In this document: positions 22,179-31,137 of the stretch, one piece after another
How the letters are laid out: every line of letters begins with the position of its first letter
How positions within the stretch are numbered: position 1 is the stretch's first letter
Assembly (NCBI GenBank): GCA_032433765.1
Contig: JAVIAB010000024.1
Coordinates: 12,545,959-12,609,958, forward strand
Direction: 5' to 3'
Source: Megaustenia siamemsis
Lineage: Eukaryota > Mollusca > Gastropoda > Stylommatophora > Ariophantidae
Length of the DNA stretch: 64,000 bases
Position numbers and translations under genes: made by a program
The notes under the pieces: model-generated
Told to the model about the DNA's origin: nothing
The model's input: the letters and a program-made list of their open reading frames with translations, nothing else
Database searches by the model: none

Positions 22179-22336
22179 GCCGTAATGGTGATATAACCTA
22201 ATAAGACAAAACACCAGGAGAATTTTATGCCATTCCCTTTGGTTAGTGTGGTGAGCATTGATCCATGTTTCATCCAAGTACAATCCAGAAATGTTCGGAG
22301 ATTTCTGGATAGTGTCGCTTCGAGCATCCAAGCTCA
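22179..22336. repeat. 158-bp direct repeat, left copy, flanking LINE-D
   Basis: From GCCGTAATGG to CCAAGCTCA, it matches 23947-24104 over all 158 positions with six differences by eye. Its last ~50 bp is the 3' end of a SINE-T. Confidence 0.93.
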
Positions 22337-23946
22337 AATAATCCTCCAGATATACTACCAGCAGAAGAAGAGTTACACGTTAACTGCGGAAAACCAAGCA
22401 AAGAAGAAATAATGAAAGCCATCAAACTATTAAAAGATGGTAAAGCCACCATGAAATGACCATGTAAGGATGTAAGGACCAGATGAAATTCCTTCGGAAG
22501 CCATCAAAGCAGATATTATCACCTGTACCAAGATGTTACATGATCTATTGGATAAAATTTGGGAGAGGGACGAAATACCTACAGACTGGAGAGAAGGTTA
22601 TATGATCAAACTACCAAAGAAAGGAAGTTTACAGGAGTGCACAAATTATAGGGGAATTATGCTACTATCAGTGCCAGGAAAAATATTAGGCAGAATCATT
22701 CTGGAGAGACTAAAAAAGGCTATAGAGAAACACTTGAGAGATGAACAAGCAGGTTTTAGGAAGAACAGATCATGTGCTGATCAAATAACTACTCTACGTA
22801 TAATAGTTGAACAAAGTTTAGAACTAAAATCCCCACTTTATATTGGATTCATAGATTACGAAAAGGCATTTGATAGTTTAGACAGAAGAATGCTTTGGAA
22901 GTTGCTGAGTCATTACGGAATCCCCATAAAGTTTATTAACCTGATAAAAACAATGTATGAAGGAACAAAATGTAGTGTGGTGCATGAAGGACAGCTTACA
23001 GAAGCATTTGAAATAAGAACAGGAGTAAGGCAAGGATGCCTTCTGTCTCCATTTCTCTTTCTACTGGCCATAGATTGGATTATGAAAATAACTCAAAACA
23101 ACAGAAATGGGATCCAGTGGTCACTGACCAAACAACTTGATGATTTAGACTTTGCTGATGACATAGCTCTCCTATCACACAGCCACCAACAGATGCAAGA
23201 TAAAATGAGTATATTAGATGAGAGATCACAACAGCTAGGACTAAAGATTAATAGAGATAAGACCAACATTATGAGAATTAATGCAGTTGGCAATAACCAA
23301 ATAAAACTAGGAGAAATACCTCTACTAGACGTACAATCTTATATATATCTGGGCAGTAATATAGATAAAGAGGGAGGAACAGAAAATGATACCAAAATAA
23401 GGATATCAAAAGCAAGAGGAGCTTTCATTGCACTGGGAAACATATGGAAATCCAAAGAAATTAGGCTAAATACAAAAATAAAAATTTTCAACTCCAATGT
23501 TAAGTCGGTTCTATTATATGGCTGTGAAACATGGAGAATAACAAAATTGACAATCACGAAGGTACAGACTTTCATTAATGGATGCTTGCGCAGAATAAAG
23601 GGATGGAAATGGCAGGACAAAGTCACTAACGTGGAATTATGGAAATGTACCAGTCAAATACCAGTGGATAAAGAAATACAGCAAAGACGATGGCGATGGA
23701 TAGGACACACACTACGGAAGCCAACTGAGAGTATTACACAACAGGCCCTTTTTTGGAATCCCCAGGGGAAAAGACAAAGAGGAAGACCAAGGAATTCTTG
23801 GAGAAGACAGATTGAAGCAGAGATGAAGATGATGGGGAAGACATGGAATGATCTTAAAAGAATTGCAAAAAACAGAACGACTTGGAAAGTGTTTGTTGAA
23901 GACCTATGCTCCACTGGGAGCTAAAAGGTAGAAGAAGAAAGGCGTG
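22337..23946 (+). mobile_element. LINE-D retrotransposon with intact RT frame, 5'-truncated
   Basis: The insertion lies exactly between two 158-bp direct repeats. It starts inside the pre-RT region (PDILPAEEELHVNCGKPSKE, EEIMKAIKLLKDGKAT), has one disruption near 22455-22480, then the intact RT frame. It ends in AAAAGGTAGAAGAAGAAAG, close to the end of the second copy at 41612. The endonuclease is missing. Confidence 0.9.
22533..23924 (+). CDS. LINE-D reverse transcriptase frame (463 codons, intact)
   Basis: The longest convincing coding frame of the window. RT motifs in order: NYRGIMLLSVPGKILGRIIL (38-57), EQAGFRKNRSCADQI (71-85), GFIDYEKAFDSLDRR (105-119, catalytic Asp), GVRQGCLLSPFLFLLAID (164-181), DLDFADDIALL (204-214, FADD active site). 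Then YLGSNIDKEGGTENDTKIRI, LLYGCETW and the C-terminal GH-x-LRK, NPQGKRQRGRPRNSW, ending VFVEDLCSTGS. Such proteins copy their own RNA into the chromosome. The frame is upstream-incomplete: GPDEIPSEAIKAD lies just before the Met, and the endonuclease is absent. It could make an RT-domain protein but not a full element protein. Confidence 0.92.
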   Translation: MLHDLLDKIWERDEIPTDWREGYMIKLPKKGSLQECTNYRGIMLLSVPGKILGRIILERLKKAIEKHLRDEQAGFRKNRSCADQITTLRIIVEQSLELKSPLYIGFIDYEKAFDSLDRRMLWKLLSHYGIPIKFINLIKTMYEGTKCSVVHEGQLTEAFEIRTGVRQGCLLSPFLFLLAIDWIMKITQNNRNGIQWSLTKQLDDLDFADDIALLSHSHQQMQDKMSILDERSQQLGLKINRDKTNIMRINAVGNNQIKLGEIPLLDVQSYIYLGSNIDKEGGTENDTKIRISKARGAFIALGNIWKSKEIRLNTKIKIFNSNVKSVLLYGCETWRITKLTITKVQTFINGCLRRIKGWKWQDKVTNVELWKCTSQIPVDKEIQQRRWRWIGHTLRKPTESITQQALFWNPQGKRQRGRPRNSWRRQIEAEMKMMGKTWNDLKRIAKNRTTWKVFVEDLCSTGS

Positions 23947-24104
23947 GCCGTAATGGGGTTATAACCTAATAAGACAAAACACCAGGAGAATTTTCTGCCA
24001 TTCCCTTTGGTTAGTGTGGTGAGCATTGATCCATGTTTCATCCAAGAACAATCCAGACATGTTCGGAGATTTCTGGATAGTGTCGCTTCGAGCATCCAAA
24101 CTCA
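23947..24104. repeat. 158-bp direct repeat, right copy, flanking LINE-D
   Basis: It starts at GCCGTAATGG immediately after the LINE-D tail and ends at CCAAACTCA, where the match to 22179-22336 stops. On the minus strand it reads FLDETWINAHHT, similar in style to DDE transposase first-Asp regions; this is weak evidence. Confidence 0.93.
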
Positions 24105-24322
24105 GATGCGAGGCGACATTCCTCACCTTCCCAGGGTAATACCCTAGTACCCATTTCTGCCAACAGCTGGGTCGACCTTGGGGGTATTTGTTTTTCCCAT
24201 CCACCAACCACGAGTACAACTCACACTGCTCCCAGCTGGAATCGAACACGGGTTGTCCGAACGTCGGTTGTCCAGTCGGGTGGTTTTCACAACTAGGCTA
24301 CCGAGGCCCTCAATAACGTCAT
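24048..24322 (-). mobile_element. SINE-T, copy 1
   Basis: On the minus strand a tRNA-like head (A-box GGTAGCCTAGTTG, B-box GTTCGATTCC) is followed by GGGAGCAGTG, GAAATGGGTACTAGGG and a 3' part with AGCGACACTATCCAGAAATC and TCCGAACATGTCTGGAT. The copy at 51560 has the same order. Confidence 0.8.
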
Positions 24323-24620
24323 TATTTTGTTGTGTTCCTTTTGCTGCCACCATACCTTGTAAGAGTGTAAGTTAAACCCCACTACTGGCTCCCCAATTAT
24401 ACAGGTTCACGTTCTCATGTTAACAATGAGAATCGGAGTGGGAAGTGGGGTTGGTGAGGGAAGGGGAGGGGGATTGGTGAGAGATAAGCGCATCACACTT
24501 TGTTTTTATCAGGGCAATTGATAAGAAAAAAAAGCCTAAGCGCATACAAAACAGGAAGAAAAGAAGAAAAAGCAGATGAGGAAGAAATCATTAAAGGTGT
24601 CATTAAATACCTTCCTTATG
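24323..24620. other. Unassigned sequence
   Basis: Contains a purine-rich stretch (GGAGTGGGAAGTGGGG). No gene seen. Confidence 0.5.
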
Positions 24621-24621
24621 C

Positions 24622-24664
24622 ATGAAAAGTGTTCCTAGTTGCAGTTTCCTCATATTCCAATTCC
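24622..24664 (+). mobile_element. Repeat F, small fragment
   Basis: AAAAGTGTTCCTAGTTGCAG then TTTCCTCATATTCCAA is the core F segment, cut at both sides. Confidence 0.65.
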
Positions 24665-24667
24665 ATG

Positions 24668-24990
24668 GGGGACTGGTTGGTCTCGAGGCAAGACGGCGGC
24701 CTCTAGACAGAGAGGTTGTGGGTTCAAATCTCGGCTACACCAGTTTGGATTTTTATTTATGATTTCTCTCTGCGGCAGCCACCACTGGTCTCAGCGGTGA
24801 GGCCCGGCTTGAAACGTCAGTTACTCATCGACGAAAAAAAAAACATGAGTACCTCCGAAGTCGGAGTTATCTGCCTGTGCGGCGAGAGACCCCTGTGCAT
24901 ACTGCTGCCACAGAAAAAATGGATAAACACGAAAAAAATTCAGTTCTCAGTCTCTAGGGACTTCGTCAGAGTTGAAAGCTGGTGAACGCA
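24668..24990 (+). mobile_element. SINE-U, copy 2, with (AAC)n tail
   Basis: It matches SINE-U copy 1 from the GACTGGTTGGTCTCGAGGCA head and B-box GGTTCAAATCTC through TCCGAAGTCGGAGTTATCTG to TCAGTCTCTAGGGACTTCGT, and runs into an AAC repeat (24992-25044), probably its tail. Confidence 0.78.
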
Positions 24991-24991
24991 A

Positions 24992-25044
24992 CAGCAGCAC
25001 AACAACAACAACAACAATAATAACAACAACAACAACAACAACAA
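24992..25044. repeat. (AAC)n microsatellite
   Basis: About 16 AAC/AAT units directly after SINE-U. Confidence 0.9.
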
Positions 25045-25649
25045 TCCCTTCCGATAAAGATGAAAGAGAATCTGTCATTATGTTGTAGTCCTACCTGTCT
25101 TTTTGCTTGTTTGTATTCTCCAACTATATATCTCCAGTCAAGTTCTAGTGATTTTTTTGTGAATTTTGCATGGATATCACATTTTCCTATTTTTCACCCC
25201 GGTAGCACTTTCCTTAGGTGTCCCCGACCATACAGGCAGATATTCCCCGACTTCAGAAGTACTCTCATATTTTTATCGTCGAGAGTTTTAACTTTTTGGG
25301 TAGATTTGTTCTATTAATTTTGCATGGACGTCGGTCATGTTTTGGCTTACTCTTTTCGACTTTCAACTGCCAAGTGTTCTTTAACGTGCGCAAACAGCGC
25401 ACGGTACCTCCTGCTCTTCGTCTTTTTTCAAGAGGGCTAGACATCGGATCTCACTACCGAGTAGGGCAGTGGAAGGTGAAGCCACGGATTCGTTTGTTTT
25501 TTAATAAATATTTTTCAACCGCTTGTGGTGATAATCAAACTCGTGATATTCTTGTCTTGAGGTCGACATCATAGTTCTAGACCACCTGGCCAGACGTGTC
25601 TGTACCTCAATTATTGGTCTAAAGTAAGCACTTGGACCACATATCTAAA
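25045..25649. other. Unassigned, probably an old repeat
   Basis: Contains CTTTAACGTGCGCAAACAGC then GCACGGTACCTCCTGC, a sequence style I associate with invertebrate dispersed repeats. A 118-codon frame at 25218 has no recognisable domain. Confidence 0.4.
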
Positions 25650-26745
25650 ATTATGAGACGGACATCCATTCAAAAGATGGTGGAACTAGTTCACGTTCTC
25701 TCGATCGCTGCAGAAAGTGCATTTGGGGTCTGATTAATTTCGACTCTCCAATGCACATTTCTGCGTTAAAATAGAAATCATGATCTACTTAACACATCTC
25801 CGCCAATGAAGTGGAGTAGTACGCACGGCAATATTCATTTTTGACATATCAAGTGTTGTGAATGCGACCTTCCACCGCCTCTGGAGTTGATCTGTGCTTT
25901 ACGTCACATAGAGTGCTGTTCATGTCCGTTGTTGGAATTGCTTTACGCAAGTTATTTACATGTTACAACTCATTAATGTGAACTGCTTCGTCAAGTCAGC
26001 CGAAGTTTTATCTATTTAGGGAATTTGCACCGTGTTTCGTTCGTTGTAGGCTGCATTCACTAGAGTAATCAGGAAACTAAGGGCGCTGCCATTGTTGTGT
26101 GTGCTACATTGTTGTATGTGTCATCATAATGGCTCATCGTATATCCCAAGACCGGACATACGCTAATCTTACGGTCTGTTGTTTGATGTGCGACGGGGAT
26201 AATCTGACGACTAACTGTGTTTTATATTTTCGGATTTGGAGTCAAAATGATGTCCTAACATCATCAAGCGCTATACATTAAAAAAAATATGACGATCGTC
26301 ATTTTTATGAGGACGTGAACTTCCGGTAAATATAGTGGATAGGCGGCAGGAACCATTGAAGGCTATGTCTAAAAAGTGTTCCTTGTTGCAGTTTCCTCGT
26401 ATTCCAGGTCCGGCTTGTTGCAGGAGCTACTGAGTTAAGTGCTCTGTGCACACCGTGAGCTGTGTGTTTCATCCGTTTTGATCACGTTTCGATATTCCGA
26501 TTGTTTACGATGAGTGATGATATCGTATGACAGGGAACACTTGGCTGTGTTCACTTTTTGTGCGCTTTCGCCTCATGTCTTTTGGCGTGTGCTGAGACTT
26601 CTATGATGGGGACAACAGCTACCTTTCTTTGTTTTGGAGATGAGATAGTAATTCAGATGATTCCACTGGAACGGGCAGTTGAGCAATTATGGATTTTAAT
26701 TCGTTTGCAGTGATACCGGGGCCTTCAATAACCAAAGAACTAAAG
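25650..26745 (+). mobile_element. Repeat F, copy 4 (near full length, reference copy)
   Basis: It runs about 1.1 kb from near GGTGGAACTAGTTCACGTTC to the conserved end GATACCGGGGCCTTCAATAA. The same end is shared by copies 1, 2, 3 and 6, while left ends differ, so in this orientation F looks 3'-anchored and 5'-truncated like a retroposon. Blocks such as GACGTGAACTTCCGGTA and TGGATAGGCGGCAGGAACC recur in every copy. Short open segments (for example NLTVCCLMCDG) recur in three copies, but no full protein is open. No family recognised. Confidence 0.8.
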
Positions 26746-26837
26746 GGGTCCTAATGCCTCTGTGTATTTACCACCAGAATAGAAATCGCTTTGAAGATAT
26801 ACATTTGACAATATGAAAATGGATTATATTTCATATC

Positions 26838-27378
26838 ATTTTACCTTAATATGAACTTATTTCACATCATTTTACCTTAATATGAGCTTATTTCACATCA
26901 TTTTACCTTAATATGAGCTTATTTCACATCATTTTACCTTAATATGAACTTATTTCACATCATTTTACCTTAATATGAACTTATTTCACATCATTTTACC
27001 TTAATATGAGCTTATTTTACATCATTTTACCTTAATATGAACTTATTTTACATCATTTTACCTTAATATGAGCTTATTTCACATCATTTTACCTTAATAT
27101 GAGCTTATTTCACATCATTTTACCTTAATATGAGCATATTTCACATCATTTTACCTTAATATGAGCTTATTTCACATCATTTTACCTTAATATGAACTTA
27201 TTTCACATCATTTTACCTTAATATGAGCTTATTTCACATCATTTTACCTTAATATGAGCTTATTTCACATCATTTTACCTTAATATGAGCTTATTTCACA
27301 TCATTTTACCTTAATATGAACTTATTTCACATCATTTTACCTTAATATGAGCTTATTTCACATCATTTTACCTTAATA
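26838..27378. repeat. 31-bp tandem array just upstream of lectin exon 1
   Basis: About 17 units of CTTATTTCACATCATTTTAC+CTTAATATGAG with few differences. It ends about 80 bp before the lectin start codon, so it lies where the promoter should be. Confidence 0.94.
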
Positions 27379-27457
27379 AAACTTGTTAACGTCATTAAAA
27401 TTCATGGTTAACCTACTTCAAAATAGGTCATTTTCCAAATTTAGCGCCACCTGTAAC

Positions 27458-27509
27458 ATGACGATGCTCGGCCTAGTCTTTGCTTGTCTGCTTATTGTTG
27501 TAACTAAAG
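27458..27509 (+). CDS. Lectin exon 1: start codon and signal peptide
   Basis: The ATG at 27458 opens 17 codons reading MTMLGLVFACLLIVVTK, a short n-region followed by an uninterrupted hydrophobic core, as expected of a secretory signal peptide. One extra base (g, 27509) precedes a strong donor, GTATGT, so the intron is phase 1. The next exons supply a small residue (Ala codon GCT) at the junction, a plausible signal peptidase position. A second in-frame ATG lies at 27464. Upstream, a 31-bp minisatellite ends about 80 bp away, and a TAATAAAA stretch near 27374 is the only TATA-like sequence I see. Confidence 0.7.
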
Positions 27510-27511
27510 GT

Positions 27512-27904
27512 ATGTAACTCTACACTTGTTTACTGTTTTCATGATTCATCTTTAATGTTAACAATGCCAGTATTTTAATTATATGCTTACCTCCTTTTTA
27601 CAATCTGGGGACATCACTATCTTTGGTAAAGTTGAGACCTATCTCAGCCTGACGTCCTTCAATCGACACAGATGAAAACAATGTGCTAATGCTACGGAAC
27701 ATGTTAATAACAGAAAGCACTGGCCACCTCGCCCCCCAATGTTGTAGACTAGTACGGCCAAGTTCAATACTTCACTCCACTATGGTTAGATTACCATGTG
27801 CTACGGGACACTCTTTACAATCTACAACATTAGTAACTATAGTCCGTTCAGAAATTCATAATCACACCTGAATTAGTTTTGCTTGATAACCGCTTGTTAT
27901 TTTT
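27512..27904 (+). other. Start of lectin intron 1, unassigned
   Basis: Unique AT-rich sequence, no further exon seen. Confidence 0.5.
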
Positions 27905-28115
27905 ATTTCAAAATTTGCATGCAATCTTAGAATATTGATGACGCAAAGATTTTGGTATTTTTTATTCCACAAACACGGCAGATTTTGCACATCAGCGAAT
28001 TCCTTTGATCTTTTATGACGATATCACACAAGTTGATTCAAATTTTATAGTTTACAGTAATCGTGTTAAATGTTCCAGTTTACTGCAATTCTTGTCAGTG
28101 GCGTATCTACATAGT
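27905..28115 (+). repeat. Repeat N, copy 2
   Basis: It matches 14695-14905 (GCGAATTCCTTTGAT, GGCGTATCTACATA). Confidence 0.6.
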
Positions 28116-28228
28116 GCTTAATTGTGACAAGAAAGGCGACTCATGGAAGAAAGAGAGAGGCAAATAATCATTGCCGAGGCAACCACTGACATTGATCAAG
28201 ACCCCAATCAGAGGAACCGACTGCTGTC

Positions 28229-28312
28229 AACCAGACAGTCAAAGAGACTGTAGAAAACAACAAAACCAAAGCTGACAGTCAAAGAGACTGTAGAAAACAA
28301 CAAAACCAAAGC
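28229..28312 (+). repeat. 40-bp tandem duplication
   Basis: CAGTCAAAGAGACTGTAGAA then AACAACAAAACCAAAGCTGA occurs twice in a row. It shifts the frame leading into the following array by one base. Confidence 0.9.
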
Positions 28313-30182
28313 TGACAGCACCAACAGAAGCGAAACGCCAAACAGTGACGTCACTGTCCATGCCGGCAAAAAGCGCCGGCACAAAAGTCAAAAGAAAAAC
28401 ATTCAAGCCGAAACAGAGCCCGAAAGAGAGGAGGATTCAATCCCAGCTGAGATGCCGACTATAGGGCGTCTAGTTATCGTTAACGTTGACTCAACACAAG
28501 AGATGCCGACTATAGGGCGTCTAGTTATCGTTAACGTTAACTCAACACAAGAGATGCCGACTATACGGCGTCTAGTTATCGATACCGTTACAGATGACTC
28601 AACACAAGAGATGCCGACTATAGGGCGTCTAGTTATCGTTAACGTTGACTCAACACAAGAGATGCCGACTATAGGGCGTCTAGTTATCGTTAACGTTGAC
28701 TCAACACAAAAGATGCCGACTATAGGGCGTCTAGTTATCGTTAACGTTGACTCAACACAAGAGATGCCGACTATACGGCGTCTAGTTATCGATACCGTTA
28801 CAGATGACTCAACACAAGAGATGCCGACTATAGGGCGTCTAGTTATCGTTAACGTTGACTCAACACAAGAGATGCCGACTATAGGGCGTCTAGTTATCGT
28901 TAACGTTGACTCAACACAAGAGATGCCCAATATAGGGCGTCTAGTTATCGTTAACGTTACAGATGACTCAACACAAGAGATGCCGACTATAGGGCGTCTA
29001 GTTATCGATACCGTTACAGATGACTCAACACAAGAGATGCCCACTATAGGGCGTCTAGTTATCGTTAACGTTGACTCAACACAAGAGATGCCGACTATAG
29101 GGCGTCTAGTTATCGTTAACGTTACAGATGACTCAACACAAGAGATGCCGACTATAGGGCGTCTAGTTATCGATACCGTTACAGATGACTCAACACAAGA
29201 GATGCCGACTATAGGGCGTCTAGTTATCGATAACGATACAGATGACTCAACACAAGAGATGCCGACTATAGGGCGTCTAGTTATCGTTACCGTTACAGAT
29301 GACTCAACACAAGAGATGCCGACTATACGGCGTCTAGTTATCGATACCGTTACAGATGACTCAACACAAGAGATGCCGACTATAGGGCGTCTAGTTATCG
29401 TTAACGTTGACTCAACACAAGAGATGCCGACTATAGGGCGTCTAGTTATCGTTAACGTTGACTCAACACAAGAGATGCCGACTATAGGGCGTCTAGTTAT
29501 CGTTAACGTTGACTCAACACAAGAGATGCCGACTATACGGCGTCTAGTTATCGATACCGTTACAGATGACTCAACACAAGAGATGCCGACTATAGGGCGT
29601 CTAGTTATCGTTAACGTTGACTCAACACAAGAGATGCCGACTATAGGGCGTCTAGTTATCGTTAACGTTGACTCAACACAAGAGATGCCCAATATAGGGC
29701 GTCTAGTTATCGTTAACGTTACAGATGACTCAACACAAGAGATGCCGACTATAGGGCGTCTAGTTATCGATACCGTTACAGATGACTCAACACAAGAGAT
29801 GCCCACTATAGGGCGTCTAGTTATCGTTAACGTTGACTCAACACAAGAGATGCCGACTATAGGGCGTCTAGTTATCGTTAACGTTACAGATGACTCAACA
29901 CAAGAGATGCCGACTATAGGGCGTCTAGTTATCGATACCGTTACAGATGACTCAACACAAGAGATGCCGACTATAGGGCGTCTAGTTATCGATAACGATA
30001 CAGATGACTCAACACAAGAGATGCCGACTATAGGGCGTCTAGTTATCGTTACCGTTACAGATGACTCAACACAAGAGATGCCGACTATAGGGCGTCTAAT
30101 TATCGATAACGATACAGATGACTCAACACAAGAGATGCCGACACAGATGACTCAACACAAGATATGCCGACACAGATGACTC
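28250..30182 (+). other. Long open frame through the 51/57-bp array, coding status doubtful
   Basis: From a stop near 28248 the frame is open to 30182. A basic lead (HAGKKRRHKSQKK) and an acidic stretch (AETEPEREEDSIPAE) are followed by about 30 repeats of MPTIGRLVIVNVDSTQE (17) or MPTIGRLVIDTVTDDSTQE (19). Both unit lengths are multiples of three, so any stop-free unit gives a long frame; the minus strand is also open (28403-29806). Differences between units are often amino-acid changing (VN/DT, G/R). I lean towards non-coding satellite; a repeat-protein exon is not excluded. Confidence 0.3.
28452..30140 (+). repeat. 51/57-bp tandem array with 762-bp higher-order repeat
   Basis: 31 units share GATGCCGACTATAGGGCGTC then TAGTTATCG. 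They come as 51 bp or 57 bp (extra ACAGAT). Units 3-16 (28554-29315) and 17-30 (29316-30077) have the same order of 14 variants and the same total of 762 bp, with almost no differences. Confidence 0.95.
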
Positions 30183-30606
30183 AACACAAGAGACGCCGAC
30201 ACAGATGACTCAACACAAGATATGCCGACACAGATGACTCAACACAAGATATGCCGACACAGATGACTCAACACAAGATATACCGACACAGATGACTCAA
30301 CACAAGATATACCGACACAGATGACTCAACACAAGAGACGCCGACACAGATGACTCAACACAAGAGACGCCGACACAGATGACTCAACACAAGATATACC
30401 GACACAGATGACTCAACACAAGAGACGCCGACACAGATGACTCAACACAAGAGACGCCGACACAGATGACTCAACACAAGAGATGCCGACACAGATGACT
30501 CAACACAAGATATACCGACACAGATGACTCAACACAAGATATACCGACACAGATGACTCAACACAAGATATACCGACACAGATGACTCAACACAAGAGAC
30601 GCCGAC
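30128..30606 (+). repeat. 30-bp tandem array derived from the 57-bp unit
   Basis: About 15 units of CACAGATGACTCAACACAAG then A(T/G)A(T/C)(G/A)CCGA. The unit is a shortened form of the preceding one, lacking the TATAGGGCGTCTAGTTATCG part. Confidence 0.93.
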
Positions 30607-30638
30607 ACCAAGGAAATAAACCCATTCTAACAAGAACA

Positions 30639-30914
30639 AGACATTGACTATATTTAAAATCCCTTATCATGACGTGTATCTTTTGTGTTCATTTGAAGCT
30701 TCAACGACGGAGACACGTAAGTGTACCAACAGACATTGACTATATTTTAAATTCCTTATCATGACGTGTATCTTTTGTGTTCATTTGAAGCTTCAACGAC
30801 GGAGACACGTAAGTGTACCAACAGACATTGACTATATTTTAAATCCCTTATCATGACGTGTATCTTTTGTGTTCATTTGAAGCTTCAACCACGGAGACAC
30901 GTAAGTGTACAAAC
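30639..30914 (+). repeat. 92-bp tandem triplication with a donor-like motif
   Basis: AGACATTGACTATATTTTAA starts at 30639, 30731 and 30823 (period 92). Each unit holds GGAGACACGTAAGTGTAC, a consensus-like 5' splice donor. Confidence 0.92.
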
Positions 30915-30935
30915 AGACATTTTTTATTTTACTAC

Positions 30936-31137
30936 AAATTTTTGTGATCATGAGAACAAATGTACATATTGTATCATAAGTTTATGTGAGCACGTGGGTG
31001 AATGTATCTGTTGTGTATTAAATTTGAGTGAGCACGTGGATGAAACTATTTGTTTTACTATAACTTTTTGTGAGCACGTGGATGAATGTACCTGTCTTTT
31101 AGTAATCTTTAGTGAGCATGTGGACGAAAGCATCAAG
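30936..31137 (+). repeat. 42-bp tandem repeat (14-codon unit)
   Basis: Five diverged units of about 42 bp with core GTGAGCACGTGGATGAATGT. In the open frame 30853-31257 they read (C/S)EHVDECTC-type repeats rich in Cys. Probably a minisatellite; the frame runs on into the Tx1 sequence. Confidence 0.8.

Noticed and set aside
23959..24249. 96-codon minus-strand frame with LDETWINAHHT as a transposase gene
   Set aside because: Most of the frame is SINE-T; only about ten residues resemble a DDE transposase, too little for a call.
25218..25574. 118-codon open frame
   Set aside because: It has no recognisable domain, and its sequence style matches dispersed repeats.
28403..29806. Minus-strand 467-codon frame of GISCVES repeats
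   Set aside because: It is the antisense of the 51/57-bp array, whose unit lengths are multiples of three, so openness is automatic.
28452..30140. ACTATAGGGCG in each unit resembles the end of a phage T7 promoter
   Set aside because: The rest of the promoter is missing and the context is an animal satellite; coincidence.
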